NCBI GenBank assembly: GCA_017311315.1
Contig: CM029626.1
Location: 11,996,106-12,060,105, forward strand
Direction: 5' to 3'
Source: Dendrocalamus latiflorus
Lineage: Eukaryota; Streptophyta; Magnoliopsida; Poales; Poaceae
Length of the DNA stretch: 64,000 nucleotides
Below are positions 22,201 to 36,088 of the stretch, piece by piece. The notes beneath the pieces were generated by a model, which worked only from the letters and a program-made list of their open reading frames with translations, had not been told where the DNA came from and made no database searches. Positions within the stretch are counted from its first letter, which is position 1; each line of letters starts with the position of its first letter. The position numbers and the translations under genes are program-made.

Positions 22201-23939
22201 TCCCTAAGAGTGGCGTAATGACGTCCTCTACCTGTGCTCTCTTCTCCCTCGATTTCCCCTTATTTTGGAGATCATCTAGAGTGGTGTGTTTGATCTGGTT
22301 GTGGGGGCTAGCTAGATTTTATAGGTGGTCCTTGTGCACTATTTGGGAGTAAAGCTTGTACATGTTATCATTTCATTGTGGAAAGCTAGTACTTGATGTC
22401 TGATCAATGAGATCGTGTGCTGTCTATTCGGTCAGAAAAGCAGGTACGTGCTGTCAACTTAGTGAGAAAAGCTGGCATGTGTACTAAAATCATCAGAGAA
22501 AGTTGGTGCATGATGTGAACTCGTTAAGAAAATTGGTACGTATTGTCAAATCACTAAGCAAAGTAGCCGCGTGTATTAAAATCGCTGAGAGAACCTTGGT
22601 GTTGTCAAATTGCTCTACACCCATCAACAAATTCCCTATCAGGTTGCTACAATAGGGACAAAACATTAATGAGTACATAGTTCAGTTCAACACTTGGGGC
22701 GCAAATGCCGAGTCAAGGGTTGCCCGCTACCTGCTTCCTCTAGCGGTGAAGCTGGTACTGAGGGAAGATCAGCCTATCCAACGAGCGTTGTATGCCGTGC
22801 AAGTCACATTGCGCTGGTGGCCAAGTGGGAACTAGTACACTGGACAACTGACTGGCCCAATCTTTCGAGTGTTGAACATCTACTACACCCTGTTCTCCAC
22901 ATAATTGCAGGCATCCTATGGAGGGAAACACATTTCGTTAGACTGATGAAAGGTATAAATACTGCAATGAAACTCATAATTGTAAGTACCGATGTCATGT
23001 GTTGCGCAGACGATAATCTCCTGGGTACTCTGATCCACGGTACCCAGTTGCAGTGAAGTCCGATGCCATGTAGTCTGTGATGTTCTGGTGGATTGTGTAG
23101 TTATCGTATGTCTAATTGTACCACTCGTTACGTTGTTGCAGATACGGGTGGTTCCTGGGGTGCGTACGTGTTGTATTGCACCTCACAGTCTTGGACAGAA
23201 GTAGAGTGGTGTGTCATCCCCTCCCCCTGGCAAGGGAGGTCTGGAGTTAGGCTGTCTTTGCAACGAAGATAGAAGTAAAGTAGTACGGTGTGAACATTCT
23301 ACACGAAGATGACATATATGAAAAACAATGAGAAAAGATATCATGAGGATTGCAGCAAAATATGAAAATTATCAAACTTGAGCACTACACTTTGCAGACT
23401 GGGAATGGCCGAGGCTAGGGCGGTAAGCCGACGAGCTAGGATGTGCGGACTAAGCTGTTGATGGATGATGATGTAGCTTGTCACCCCCTAGATAAACACG
23501 TCGCTAGGATGGTCATAGTTGATGGCCCCAGTACTATTTGGCCTCCTCATATATGTTGCGGACAAACCCCAACAGATGTTCAATCGTGCTCGAGCGTCCG
23601 TGGCGTAGTGCGGCTCCACCCTTGAAGATGATGCGACGTAGCCAGTCGACTTACAATGATAGGCAAAACTGGTTAGTCAAGCATGCGTGAACAGTAAGAT
23701 ACAAATTGAATGTTGAATCTTGTATCGCTTCGTCAACCTTCATCCTCGCCGACTACTCCTATGCCATGGTCCACAACACCTGTGTCTCCCTCCAGTCATC
23801 ACTCTTCCATCCCTTCATTGTTTGCCTGCTAAAAAGGGGTACACAACTATTATTTCAGTGGGGGAATAAAGAAGATGCGAATGGTATGCAATAGACTATA
23901 TGAAATGAGGTAACAAGTGAATTTACTTACAGGTGAACG

Positions 23940-25010
23940 TGATCAAGTAGTAGTCCACCCGGTGCTGCTGGCACCTAGTAGTGATGCTCGAACTATCTCA
24001 TGACTCATTGAGGAGCATAGGGCTCCACCATATGGGAGAAGACTATGTGGCATGTCATCACCCAATACTCCCTGTCCTGCTCACATTGCTCTGACAATCC
24101 GAAATACACTGTCTCGGAGATGAATTTTGCAGTCCATGCCATCCACACGATGGTACCATCATGCAAGGTTTCGAACGCATTGTGGAAATCTAGGTACACA
24201 CGTTGTGGCCTCTCCCTAGACCATCTTAGCTAGCTGGCAATGTAACAACTACCCATCGTGGGTCCATCTACTGGGTCATCGCCATCGACGTCACCGTAGA
24301 ACTGTGCCTCCAACTAGTACAGGTGCACCTGCATCTAAAAGGACAGCCGACCAACGGGAAGTGCTCCTATGACCACAACTGCAACAAGATATAGCAGACG
24401 ATGAGGTTTGGCTTGCTAGTGGCACGCTACAAGCCGTCGCACAAACTCTTGTAGGTCGTGCACAGAACAACAGCCCTAGCTATACAGGGGACCTCATTAG
24501 GCTCGGCATTAACCAGGGACAAGCGATGTGGATTTAGCTTGGTTACACGCAGTCTCCCTGAGTCATAGGAAATAAGATCCACCCGAACATGAAGAGCAAG
24601 TAAGCAACTAGGTGGGACCTCACAACCTGTACAGGCGCATCTGCTGGCCATTGTCTATACCACAACAGCCATGAATGTGGCACTCTATGAATCTTGTTTG
24701 GAATGGGATGACTAAACCGGTGTAGCAGACATGCCTTCTAGTCGGCTAATCTAGGGGGTGGAACCACAGGATGACCTCGTAATGGCAGGTTGGTGAGGTA
24801 CGTAACATCCTGTAGGGTGATGGTCATCTCCCCACACCAAAAGTAAAACTTGTGGGTCTTTGGCCTCCATCGATCAACGAGTGCCGACAGAAGCAATAAG
24901 TCCAACGCGAACGACCGCCTCACTATGGGCAGTAACTCAGTACGTTGGCCACTGCAAAACTAGAACGTAGCGATCGTCGAGAGGCTAGTCCTCCCGAGCT
25001 CCTCGGAGAA
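23940..25010 (-). pseudogene. Plant mobile domain (PMD/MAIN-like) remnant
   Basis: The segment 24738-24923 encodes LLLLSALVDRWRPKTHKFYF, then CGEMTITLQDV and LPLRGHPV, the hallmark start of the plant mobile domain, often misnamed serine/threonine phosphatase 7 long form. Downstream in shifted frames are a membrane-like FMFGWILFPMTQGD block and a 24005-24199 segment (DFHNAFETLHDGTIVWMAW, MVEPYAP). Several stops and frameshifts separate them, so the gene is dead. PMD genes occur both as host MAIN/MAIL genes and inside transposons; the long inverted repeats around this copy favour the second origin. Confidence 0.75.
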
Positions 25011-26164
25011 CAAAGGGGGCTGTGTGTCACCACTCGACCACACCTGACAACGATGTTGCCTAACTCAAAATGGGTCCAGCAATGTACCATGCACGTGACC
25101 ATCACCAGTAGCCATTCCCTGTAATACAGAAATAATGTGTTGTTATCCAACAATGCTAAATACAACATACCATTACCGAGAATAATCATACACATGAACA
25201 TAGTTGAACTACCTACTACGACTATTGCCATGTGCTTATATACATGCATACAGGTACGCACATATATGCACACATATACATGCACACGGATACTACAACT
25301 AACAATACACACTTCTGCAATCATATACGTGCAGACTTGCATACACACTTCATAAATTACGTACTCACCAGGAGCACTAAAAATAACGGTGCGTATTTCT
25401 TCAGCTATTAACAAAAAAGGGTCAATTTTCCTAAATGCATGTATAAAGGTACACATGTATATGCATACATAAGTACACATAGATACTACAATTAACAATG
25501 CATACCAAACTATCGGTTTCTACAACTTTCTGCAATCCCACGAGAGTAATAAATATATCCGTGCCAACTTACATAAATATTTGGGGTATTTTTAGCCCGT
25601 ATTTTTCATCTATTTAAAATAAATAATCATTCTCTCCACAAGTACATTCTAAACATAGCTAATTACAGGAATAAATCCGTCAACTAAACATAGTTAAGAA
25701 ACGCATTCCACACTACCAAACCACTATTATATTAATGAAACGTTGATGACCTATTAAGTGCATTGCTCGCATGCAAATGAAGCATATCATTTCCTAAAGG
25801 TCTTCATCCGCTCTACAATTATTCTAACTATGAAAGATTGTAATTCACAGTTAAACCACATCGATAATATATTACAAACTCGCCTTTCAATCTCTCTTTC
25901 CTTCTTCTCCCTCGCAGCTCTCTTGCTCGACAGGAAAGAAATTGAGTACAGCTTTGGGTGAGAGGGTAGACCCCAAGGCCTCCCAATTTATGCGTGTGGG
26001 AGGGCGTTCGTGACGATATTCCCACACAGGCACATGCGGGTGCAAATCATAGTGGAATCTAAAGCAAATAAAATGAAATTATACACCACGTCGTGTCATC
26101 GTGGTCAGCCACGCGGGAAAGAATCCTGACCACTACAACCAAGCCAGCCCCCTGGCCCCTCTTG

Positions 26165-26490
26165 TGCGCGTGCTTGCCCTGGCCACTTGTCGAGCTGGGG
26201 CTCCTCGACAACCACCTATTGAGCAAGCATGCTCGGCAGGTAGCTACCGAGCAGCGGGAGCTCAGTAGTACCCTAGGCCTGCCTGCTACCGCTCTGAACC
26301 TGCCGCGTCCGTGCACGCCCGCTCTTGCCGAGCTCACCAAGTGTGATAGATGATAGGTGTGACCTACTGCGCTTTCTGAACTCAGAGAGAAGGCTATTTT
26401 TATAAAAATAAATATCCAAGTGCTAAATTTAGAATAAAAAGTGGCTACAACACCAAATTCATAAACAATTGCCTAGAATATGTCCCGAAT
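26165..26490 (-). repeat. Right terminal inverted repeat
   Basis: Inverted copy of 20885-21150. The outer boundary is approximate. Confidence 0.7.
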
Positions 26491-27680
26491 CATTGACTAC
26501 TAGTCACTTGAATTGTACTGTAGAAAATTAAATGTGAAACATGACGGCGAGAGCAGCAACGCCGTGATTAGCTCTGTTTCATACTCCCATTTCAAACCTA
26601 TTGTTATACGGTAGAAATTTTCGCATGCAGTCAGTATATATAGTAAATCTCTATTATTTAAAAGAACGAATTACTGGTGGTAGTTCACCACCAATGGTTC
26701 ATTGCTTTACAAAACTATCAAATCTAGTTGTGCGTCATCAATCCAAGGTCTAGACCCGCAGGCAACGCACCCCGCTCCACGTCTCATGCTGCCCTTCCCT
26801 CCCAAGGATTTGCTCGCGCTGCCCTCACCCACCCTAACCCTACCCCTACATGGCCGCAACACAAATGGCCCTCTCATCCTGCGTCGCTACCTTCCCCCAC
26901 CTCTCCCTCTCCTCGCCCGTGCCCGGCCGTTATCTCCCTCCTTGCCACCCTCTCCCCGCCACCGCCGTAGCCCCTACCCCTGTTGCTTCCACGGCAGTCT
27001 CTAGCATCGGGGACCTCAGGAGTGCCGCCACCTCGTAGATAGAGGCACTCAAGTGCCGTCTCAACGTGTTTCCCTACCCTTCGGGCGGCCCCCGAGCTTA
27101 GTTGATTTGACAGCAATAAGGAATTTTTATCCAACTATATGATTAGCAAGTAGGAACTGACTTGATAGTTGAGCCATTAGAATCTTTATAGTTACTTTGT
27201 ACTAGCCATTTGCACGAACTCGCCACCGAAAACCAAATCAACTATAACTCAGTCTTGTTGGATATTGATCTAAGGCCAAAACGGCCAGAAAAGGAAGGAC
27301 GTGGGGAAATCCACGTTTCACTGATTTTCAGCGCCCTGATCGGGGGTGCCTTACCAAATTATGGTTACGGTCCCCCGTTGCAACAACGCAATATAAATAG
27401 AAGGGTTCCGGCCTCTCCCAGGGACGACGTTCCCGTGAGAGTCACAAATCCCGGATAAACCCTAACGGGACCCGATCTCCTAAGCGCTGCTAGCAACGGG
27501 AAGGCCGGCGCCGCCGCTGCAGGACCTAGAAGGCATCGACTCTCCGTCCGCCGGCGACATCCCGATCTGCACCGACTCATCCCCACGCCTGCATCACGCA
27601 TGCACGAGGTCTTCGCTCAAATGGCGTTCATCGGCGACCGTGAGTCAAACCCTAACCCCTTAAGCCTAGGTGTTCTAGAT
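26491..27680. other. Intergenic; possible LTR-like start and promoter
   Basis: An S/P/A-rich open stretch at 26850-27038 could pass for a transit peptide but has no supported continuation. At 27256 the sequence TGTTGGATATTGATC looks like the start of a copia-type LTR. A TATA-like ATATAAATAG lies near 27389 and is followed by a GC-rich leader. No matching second LTR is seen in the window, so this is only a suggestion. Confidence 0.3.
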
Positions 27681-27699
27681 GCTAGACTAGTGGCTTGAT

Positions 27700-28385
27700 G
27701 TTATGCATGAATCTTTTAAGGCTTACAAGTCTCACATTATGTCTACTGGTAGCACACTGGTTAATATTGACCACAAGGGTTGCAAGGGCTTCCAGCTCAA
27801 TATCCTCAGCAATTATCAGGACTGGAAATCCACTTCTTATGGCATCCTCCAAAACACTAACAAGGTCTCTGGCATTGTTAATTTTCATGTCCAAGGGAAG
27901 CAACTGAGTAATGGAAGATAAATATCAGTTAGATCTTCGATGGCATTATGGCACAGAAGGAACTTAGAAAGATTAGTGTTAGATTTTTAAAAGAAACATC
28001 GGGGATAATCAAACCTTGCAATTCTCATACTCCACTACCACTGACATTTTTTCACTATCTGTAACAAAGTAAGGAGAAATATAGCCCCGATCGAACTGCA
28101 TGCCCTCAACAACATAGAGGTTATTTTCAGCACTTTTTCCTTCTTCAAGTGTGACCACCCCTTGCTGGCCAACCTTGCTCATAGCCTCAGCTATCATGTC
28201 ACCAACCTCATAGTTGTTTCTAGCACTAACTGAGGCAACATCAGCAATCTCACTATCTTCAACCTGCAACGAAATCAGGTTATGATAAATGAAGACTTTT
28301 GTTTCTGAAAAATAGATATATGCATTGCTACTCAATACCACGAGGTATCTGCACTGGATTAGCTCCAACATCAACCACCTATAAG
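27700..28385 (-). pseudogene. CPN60B-like: Chloroplast chaperonin 60 beta fragment
   Basis: These are pieces of the plastid Cpn60 beta subunit, the Rubisco-folding chaperonin. On the minus strand, 28330-28385 gives GANPVQIPRGIE. After an intron-like gap, the exon from about 28263 to 28015 gives EDSEIADVASVSARNNYEVG, then VTLEEGKSAENNLYVVEG and FDRGYISPYFVTDSEKMS. After a second intron, about 27760-27903 gives KINNARDLVSVLEDAIRSG and LIIAEDIELEALATLVVN. The short segment after RGIE that normally links to EDSE is missing, and no N-terminus, ATP-binding start or C-terminus is present. Retained introns mean it came from genomic DNA rather than a processed transcript. It is a captured or degraded fragment. 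Confidence 0.88.
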
Positions 28386-28389
28386 GTTA

Positions 28390-30514
28390 TTAACCCTGCG
28401 TTCTTGCGCAGGCAGTCCAGAAGACCGCGGTGACATTTGCGCGGTGCGCCGAGGGCGTCCACTGCCACAAAGAACCCTGTCGCGCCTGAGTTATCCGTTG
28501 GAGATGCACCGTTAATTTCTCAGAGTAAGATTCCTTTTTTCCCCTGGCTACGATAAATGCGATGCAAATTGTGTCTGTATTTAGTTATCAGTTTACACTG
28601 CAGGTGATAATGTAGGAGTCACTGCTGATAGTAGAATGGACAGTATATTGTCTTATTTGCATTCGTTCCAGTGACAACAGGAAATAATTTTCCTGCGGCT
28701 CAAGTAGCACATGATCAAGGCAGAAACCATCAGGAGCTTGAGATTGCTGATGTGTCAGTTGAGATGGATATCAAGTATGATGTAGCTAATTTGTCTGAGA
28801 GGGACTGAAGAGGCTTGTAATCAGAATCATGGAGAGCCAATGACCCGTTGCTCTGCCTTTGGTTTCCTCCAGGTGATCCATTAATGAATATAATACTATG
28901 CGCTTCTTTTGGGAGCTAGAATTTTGTTATGCAGGGATTAGCTTGACCACATGCAAGATATAGTATTTATGATGCCAATAATAATTCTTACTGCAGTTGA
29001 ACAATTATGCTTCAGTGCTTCTTTTAGCATATGATTAAATTTTTCCGACATAAGTTTATTTGTTTGATCTATTTACTTGTTCTTCCCTCCAGACCGTACC
29101 ATGCTTTTGTTCAGAACTTGCTCAAATTCAAGGCACATATATTTTGCGAGGTTTATTCGAATTATTTCTATTTTTCACTATTCTATAAGATTTTGTCCTG
29201 TTGTTTTCTTAACGTTCTTCTGAGCACCCAAATATTTAGGGGATTATGATTTAAATGTCATGCACTAGGAATACTACATTAACTGGCAGAAAACGGTAAC
29301 CACATCCTCACAGTACATGTGTCATTTGTACATCTTCTAGTTATCTTCTGTTTTTGTGTTGTCTTTTTGGTGGTGTGTTCTCTCTAATGTTATGAAAGTG
29401 AGGTGTGACCTAGATGCCTATTTAGGTGTGATTTCACTCACAAGTTGTGTAGACCTTATATTCCATATTTTGCCTTTTGCCTTCAAATCTTTAGACGATT
29501 TCTAGGGCAATTGCATGAAAGAATCAAGGGGATGGCAATTATCCCACATTTCTGTGATATCGTTTATATTTAATTGGTAGAATGCATTATAAAAACCAAT
29601 TGCTAAGAAGAAAACTTAAAAAGGCTAATAAAGAGTTTTGAAAAATAGTAGTCTCTCTCCTTTCTCTCTTCATGATCCTCTGTTGATTTCGTTGTGAGAG
29701 TGATCCTTGGACCTTTTTTGCCTGACAAAGATGTGGCATATTCTATTTCAAACAACTGCTCAGGTCTTGTCCAAATATTTTTCTATGCACCATTGTCTAC
29801 TGGGGACGTCTGAACTAGAATGCTTCTGATGTTATTCTTGATTCCTTTTGTCCAAAATTATATGGGTTTAGGAAGATTTGAGTGTTAGCGTTAGTATATG
29901 TTGAAACATCGTGATCTCATATGTACCGAGTTAGTCACTACTCCTAATTTTGGTTTTGGTACAACTTATTGAGGCTTAAAATTGGCTATATGTAAGTTGA
30001 AACTTACTGCTGGTCTGCACCTACACCTTGTCCTTAGTAGCAAATATGAAGCACGGCATGAACATTGAGCTATGATGCATTGCCATGTCATGTTTTGTTT
30101 GACATATGTGTGAAAGAAAAATTATAATTATTTTATTTTATAGTCTATGACCATATATCACTCTTTTTTAGAATTTTGTTACAACGTATAGGTATTTATC
30201 TAGGGCATATGAAATAAATTAACAGTGCATACTGTACACCGTATATCAATTTATTAGGACACATGTACAGTACAGCTGATTGTGATACTATTGCGCTTTA
30301 TCAGGAGGCTCAATTCTCTATGTGCACGTACGTACCTTATAAAATCAGATGACACAAACGTAAAAAACAGGAAAACGTGCATAAAAAAGCAAAGCAGTGT
30401 TGCAGCAATGGTACGTGCACAACACAAATCGTACTTCTCCAAGAGCAAAAAGAAAAGAGAGAGAGGGTTGCTACTTCGAAATACTGGAGTACCTACGTGC
30501 TGTGTCGAGCACGA
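28390..30514. other. Intergenic, AT-rich, one unrecognised coding-like scrap
   Basis: At 28670-28810 the plus strand is open through NNFPAAQVAHDQGRNHQEL and ends SERD-stop. It reads like an exon of an unknown gene, but I cannot name it. From 28870 to 30514 nothing coding is seen. Confidence 0.35.
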
Positions 30515-32905
30515 TAAAAATAAGTTATTAGCAGATTTGGCGTCGTTTGTGATGGTATTTATAAAACTACTTATATGTGAGACGTATTTGCAGAAATGAC
30601 ATTTTTAACGTTCGGTGGGCTGGCGGCAATGCGGAGGAGATGACACGTGGCTGGCAGATGGCAGGTGATTAAGCCGGCTGATTAGCCGACTTAATTACCT
30701 GCCCTAATATTTTTCGGTTTAGCATTTGTTTGAATTTTTAAATATACCAAATGAGCTTAAAAAATACAAAAATTTATGTACAGCCTTCTGACACAATGTA
30801 CTTTACAGTGTAATATTTGGGTAATTTTATCTATTGCGAATGTTGCTCAAAAATTCATACAATTTCGATATTTGTATGAGTTTTTACATATAGCAAACGA
30901 GCTACAAAAATTACGAAATTTTATATGAAGTCTCCCGACACAGTTATAGTTATTGTATAATTTGTTGGAAATTTTATATGGTCTGAATTTATCATGTTTA
31001 TTCATATTAATTTAATCATGAATTTAACGATGCTCAGGCATATTTTCAAGTGGCTGACCACTGTGCTTCGCGCATGTGTTGGCTAATCGTGCTATATTAT
31101 CTTTCCTACTATGTGGTTTTCCATAATTATCACTCTGTGTATGTCGTGCCCCTTGCGTCCTCTCTCATTCGCACTAACCTCGCATACTGGTCGTTACTGA
31201 ACCTGTTTCGTATGTCACTTCAGCTTTTGCGGGTGCAGCGCATCGCAAGGACGTCCGAGGCTACCATCACCAACTCGGAGACACCACCGGCCCTACAGAA
31301 TACTATGAAGTAATCCTAAATCAGGCCAAAAAATAGTGCAAAACTTAAGTGGCGGCCGTTCCACGGATCACACTGTTCACATAAGCCACCCAGTGGGGGC
31401 ACCATGCTCACCCGCCAGGTCATCATGATCTAGTGAGTCCGGTCGGCCATCGCAATCTACCGAGTTTGTCTAGCATCATAGTACTAGCTGCCGGTCATCC
31501 GTGCGTCGTACCGATGAGGAGATAATTTACGTACAAACCTACATTTTGTTTTCCTATTAGGCCTTGCGTTCCACTAACATCATGGTATTCTCCCACCGCA
31601 GGTCCATTGCCAAAATGCATCACTTTTGATGTCCGCACCACCGCACAGACAACCGCTCCCTGTTTTTCATCTTCGTTGCACATTCGGGAGGTATGAGATT
31701 CACATTATACATCCGGAATATTTATTGTGACTAATATCGTTTCATCTTGCAGCCTCCAATTCAACATGAGGGTGATGACAAGTCCACCGATGATGACATG
31801 GGCCTCCCAGATTCTTCCAGAGAGTACTACACAGCACCAGGGTTTGTAGTGTATGTAGGGCAAAGCTCAGTGTTCATAGCATACCTAGGGTTTAGACACT
31901 TCGGTGGGCAGAGCTCCTCCGAATTCACTACCACGTCGTATGGTCAAGATGAGAGCTCCTTTGTAGCACGATGGGGATTTCTAGAGTCCTTCGTTTATGA
32001 CATTATTGCGGGCAGCTCGTAGTTCGGCATGTCTCAGCTAGAGGATTTCGACTCTTACCAAACCCAACCTACTGTACCTGAGCCTACTGGACCACCGTTG
32101 GCCACTGAGCAAACAAAATTGTCTCCATACCTCCACCGACCTGAGACACAACCTTCGGACCGGCTGACGTACCCCACGGGACATGCTCGTGCTCAACGGA
32201 AGACAATGCCACATATTGGGAGGCAGACGTGGTGAGGAGGTAGCAGTGGCTCGGTGAGGCATATCACATATAGTATGATGTATTTTTTTTACTATTATAA
32301 TTACTTATACTTGTACAAGTATTCCTAATGTATAAAATTGTAAAAAAAATAAAAAATTTGTAAATTCATTATTAAGTTAACCCGAATAAATATGGCAAAT
32401 TTGGAGCACATAATTTTTTTAAAAAATTACACAATAATTATGAGTGTGTCGGGAGGCTTCACATAAAATTTTGTAATTTTTGGAGCTCGTTGATATATGT
32501 AAAAACTCGTGCAAATATCAAAATTTATGAATTTTTGAGCAACATTCGAAACGGATAAAATTACCTAAACATTACACTATGAAGTATGTTGTGTCAAAAA
32601 ACTGTATATAAATTTTCATAATGTTTTGAACTCATTTGATATATTTAAAAATTAAAGTTAATACTAAACGAAAAAATTAGGGCAGATAATTAAGCTGGCT
32701 AATCAGTGACTTAATCATCTGCCGTCCCCTCATTGGACAGCAGGCGTCTACCGGCGGCGGCCTCGCTATGTGTCGTCTTCCCCGTGCTGCCACCAACCCA
32801 CCGGATGGCAGGAGTACCATTTCTATAAATACGTTACATATGGCTAGTTTTATAAATAACATCTCAAACAGCACCAAATGCACTAAAAACTCAACAAAAA
32901 AAAGT
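30515..32905. mobile_element. Long-TIR (MULE-like) element, 2.4 kb
   Basis: The left 460 bp (about 30515-30975) recurs inverted at about 32380-32905. Shared landmarks include GATTAAG, CTAATTTTT/TAATATTTTT before TTCG, TTGCTCAAAAATTCAT and CGACACA. The repeats differ by small indels, and the outer limits are approximate. The core holds a plus-strand ORF fragment at 31747-32235 related to that of the element at 34047-35806. No transposase is seen, so it is non-autonomous. Confidence 0.7.
31747..32235 (+). pseudogene. Conserved MULE-carried ORF fragment, copy A
   Basis: The plus strand encodes a protein-like segment broken by a stop near 32022. The first part ends with WGFLESFVYDIIAGSS; the second runs from MSQLEDFDSYQTQP through PPLATEQTKLSPYL to YPTGHA and a tail with IGRQTW. 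The minus-strand segment at 34557-34901 has the same order (GFLESHVHDF, PLPATQLTERSPYL, SYPTGHA, WRQTW). Conservation between two different elements indicates a real protein C-terminus. It may be the tail of a plant-mobile-domain type transposon protein, but I am not sure. Confidence 0.5.
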
Positions 32906-33958
<1,053 letters not shown>

Positions 33959-34556
33959 CACTATTTAAATTTGTATATATAAAAATATTAGTATATACAT
34001 AGTAATAGCAAAAATGACTGTTTTGTCGCTTGATCACAGAGCGACGACGCTGTGGAGCTGACACGTAGCGCCTAGAGCCCTGTGGTCATGAGGCAAGGAT
34101 ATGCCGCTCGGTCACCGTGTGGCCAAGGGCCTACCACCCTGTCACTAGGCTCTAGGTAGCCTGTCGCCTGGCCATCGGGTTCCAGGTGATTAGGATTGCA
34201 ATTAATAACTTTAATTGCATGATTAGAAAATTTAACACACACCACGCGTAGAACTTTTTAGATATAGCACATGAATAGAAAAACTTACGAAATTTTTTGT
34301 GGAGCTTTCTGACGCAGCATAGATCATTGTATAATTTTCTTGTAATTTTTCCATTATGAATTTTACTCGAAAATTCATTTACATAAATTACTTGTAGGAA
34401 TTTATGAATATAGGAAATGCGATGGAAAAATATAGCAGTGGACTTAATGGTGCAATGTTTTATTCAATTACGCAAGGAGTACATATAGTAGTACAAAAAA
34501 CGCATGGCATGGAATATAGCAGTACAAAAAGCGTATTGCATGGGATGTGATATGGC

Positions 34557-34960
34557 TCATTCATCTGAGCCGCTGCTATCTCCTCGCCACGTCTGCCTCC
34601 ACGTGTGTGGCCTTGTCTTCCGTTGAGCATGTCCTGTGGGGTACGACTGCCGGTCTAGAGCTTGCATGTTGGTTCGGAGGAGGTATGGAGACCGTTCCGT
34701 CAGTTGAGTGGCCGGCAGTGGTCTAGTAGGCTGAGGTATAACAGATAGTGTCTGGTGATAAGCGTCGATGTGCTCTTGCTGAGATATGCCGAATTGGGGG
34801 CCGCTAGAAATGAAGTCATGAACGTGGGACTCTAGGAATCCCCGTTGTGCAGAGGAGCCCAGGCCTTTCACCGTACGTTGTGGCAGCAATGCCGGAGGCA
34901 CTCTACCCCCAAAGTCTCCAAACCCTGCATATGGTGTGAACGATGAGCCATGCCTTACGT
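34557..34960 (-). pseudogene. Conserved MULE-carried ORF fragment, copy B
   Basis: The minus strand is open for 114 codons from 34901 and ends in RGDSSGSDE-stop at 34557. An earlier part in a shifted frame (about 34902-34960) reads FTPYAGFGDFGG, which parallels YLGFRHFGG in copy A. The alignable core runs from GFLESHVHDF to WRQTW. There is no intact start, so it is a truncated copy. Function is unknown. Confidence 0.5.
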
Positions 34961-35048
34961 ATTTGGTTCAAACCAAACTGTCACATTACACACTGCGGCG
35001 CGTCACCAGATGGTAGGTCGTTGCCCATAACTCTGTATCCTAGAAGCA

Positions 35049-35230
35049 TTGTACATATATATGTATGTACATGTACATATACGTGTGTGTATATACATAT
35101 GTATATATATGTATGTGGATACAAATATATATATACACACATGTACATATATATGTATATATTATATGTATGCATATATACATATACATGTGTGTATATA
35201 TATACACATATACACGTACATACATATAAT
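35049..35230. repeat. Degenerate TATATG/TACATG microsatellite
   Basis: Alternating purine-pyrimidine DNA made of ACATATATATG, TGTACATG and GTGTGTATATA phrases. Open frames over it are repeat artefacts. Confidence 0.85.
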
Positions 35231-36088
35231 GGCAGTACAATATTACAAATTAAAAATTATGATGAAATAAATAATTTCATAAATATACATATATGTGTGT
35301 GCACATATGTATTACACGGGAAGTATCTATTAATACGACTGTTAACCGGCTGCGACGAATTGCGAGAGTGATTTCGAAAGGGCTCGCATTGTATAGTGCA
35401 AGCGAGAGCGCAGTGTGCTAATGAAGCGTTGATAATGGTAGGAGTGAACTGCGCGTGGGGAGATAGACGCGACACAGCCTCATTTTCGATGGTCTATTCC
35501 CTCGTCGCGTATGCACTGAGCACTTATTTTTTATACCAGCCAAATGGCTTTCAGCCCATTCCATCGTTCCCATACGCAATAATGCAAGTAAAGCACACGC
35601 GGGGGTCGCCTCTACCGCACGATGCCAAGGCCTGCCGCTCGGTGGCTAGGCGGCAGATCATTAAAGCATGCGTTTAGCCAGGATAATGAGGTGCGCTAAT
35701 CACTTGGAGCCCGGTGGCCGGGCGGTAGGCCCTTGGCCGAACGGTGGTCAGGCTGCAGGTGTCTGCCGCACATCCACAAGGCTCTAGATGTCACGTGTCA
35801 GCTCCACTGCATGTTTTTGAATGCATAACTGTGTTTTTATATTTTTAATTGAATAACTAAAAAACTAATAACTGTTTTAATATAATTTTAACTAAATACC
35901 AATGACAGAGAAAAGTCGCTAAATAAGTCGGGTTGAACAGCCAAAGTGGCTCATCTCTTTCTCTGTGCATATCATTCAGCATATCATTCACCGCCCGCTT
36001 GGACTCACGTGAAGGTGCGACAGCGACACGTGCCGCACTAGCTGGACACGCGCGAGTGGGTGGCGGGGCCGGGCATGTACGCCCCTGA

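Larger units (their letters stand above)
20885..26490 (-). mobile_element. Long-TIR (MULE-like) element with plant mobile domain gene
   Basis: About 300 bp at the left (20885-21150) recurs inverted at the right (26165-26490). Shared landmarks include GTAGCCACTTTTTATTC, GTAGCAGGCAGGCC and CTCGGTAG-type motifs. Long terminal inverted repeats of this kind are typical of Mutator-like elements. The interior holds minus-strand remnants of a plant mobile domain protein and a GRF-like zinc finger, both broken. No MURA transposase is recognisable. Exact termini and the target duplication are not resolved. Confidence 0.7.
34047..35806. mobile_element. Long-TIR (MULE-like) element, 1.8 kb
   Basis: GTGGAGCTGACACGT at the left (about 34051) recurs inverted at the right (ending near 35806). 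Shared inner landmarks are CTAGAGCC, GGCCAAGGGCCTACC and a GGTGATTAG/AGTGATTAG motif, about 150 bp in all. The element carries the minus-strand ORF fragment 34557-34901. Part of its subterminal DNA (TACGAAATTTT, then TTGTATAAT) resembles that of the element at 30515-32905, so the two are probably related families. Confidence 0.65.

Noticed and set aside
20860..26500. A 9-bp target duplication around AATATGT on both sides of the MULE-like element
   Set aside because: Only 7 of 9 bases agree and the termini are not defined independently, so the match could be chance.
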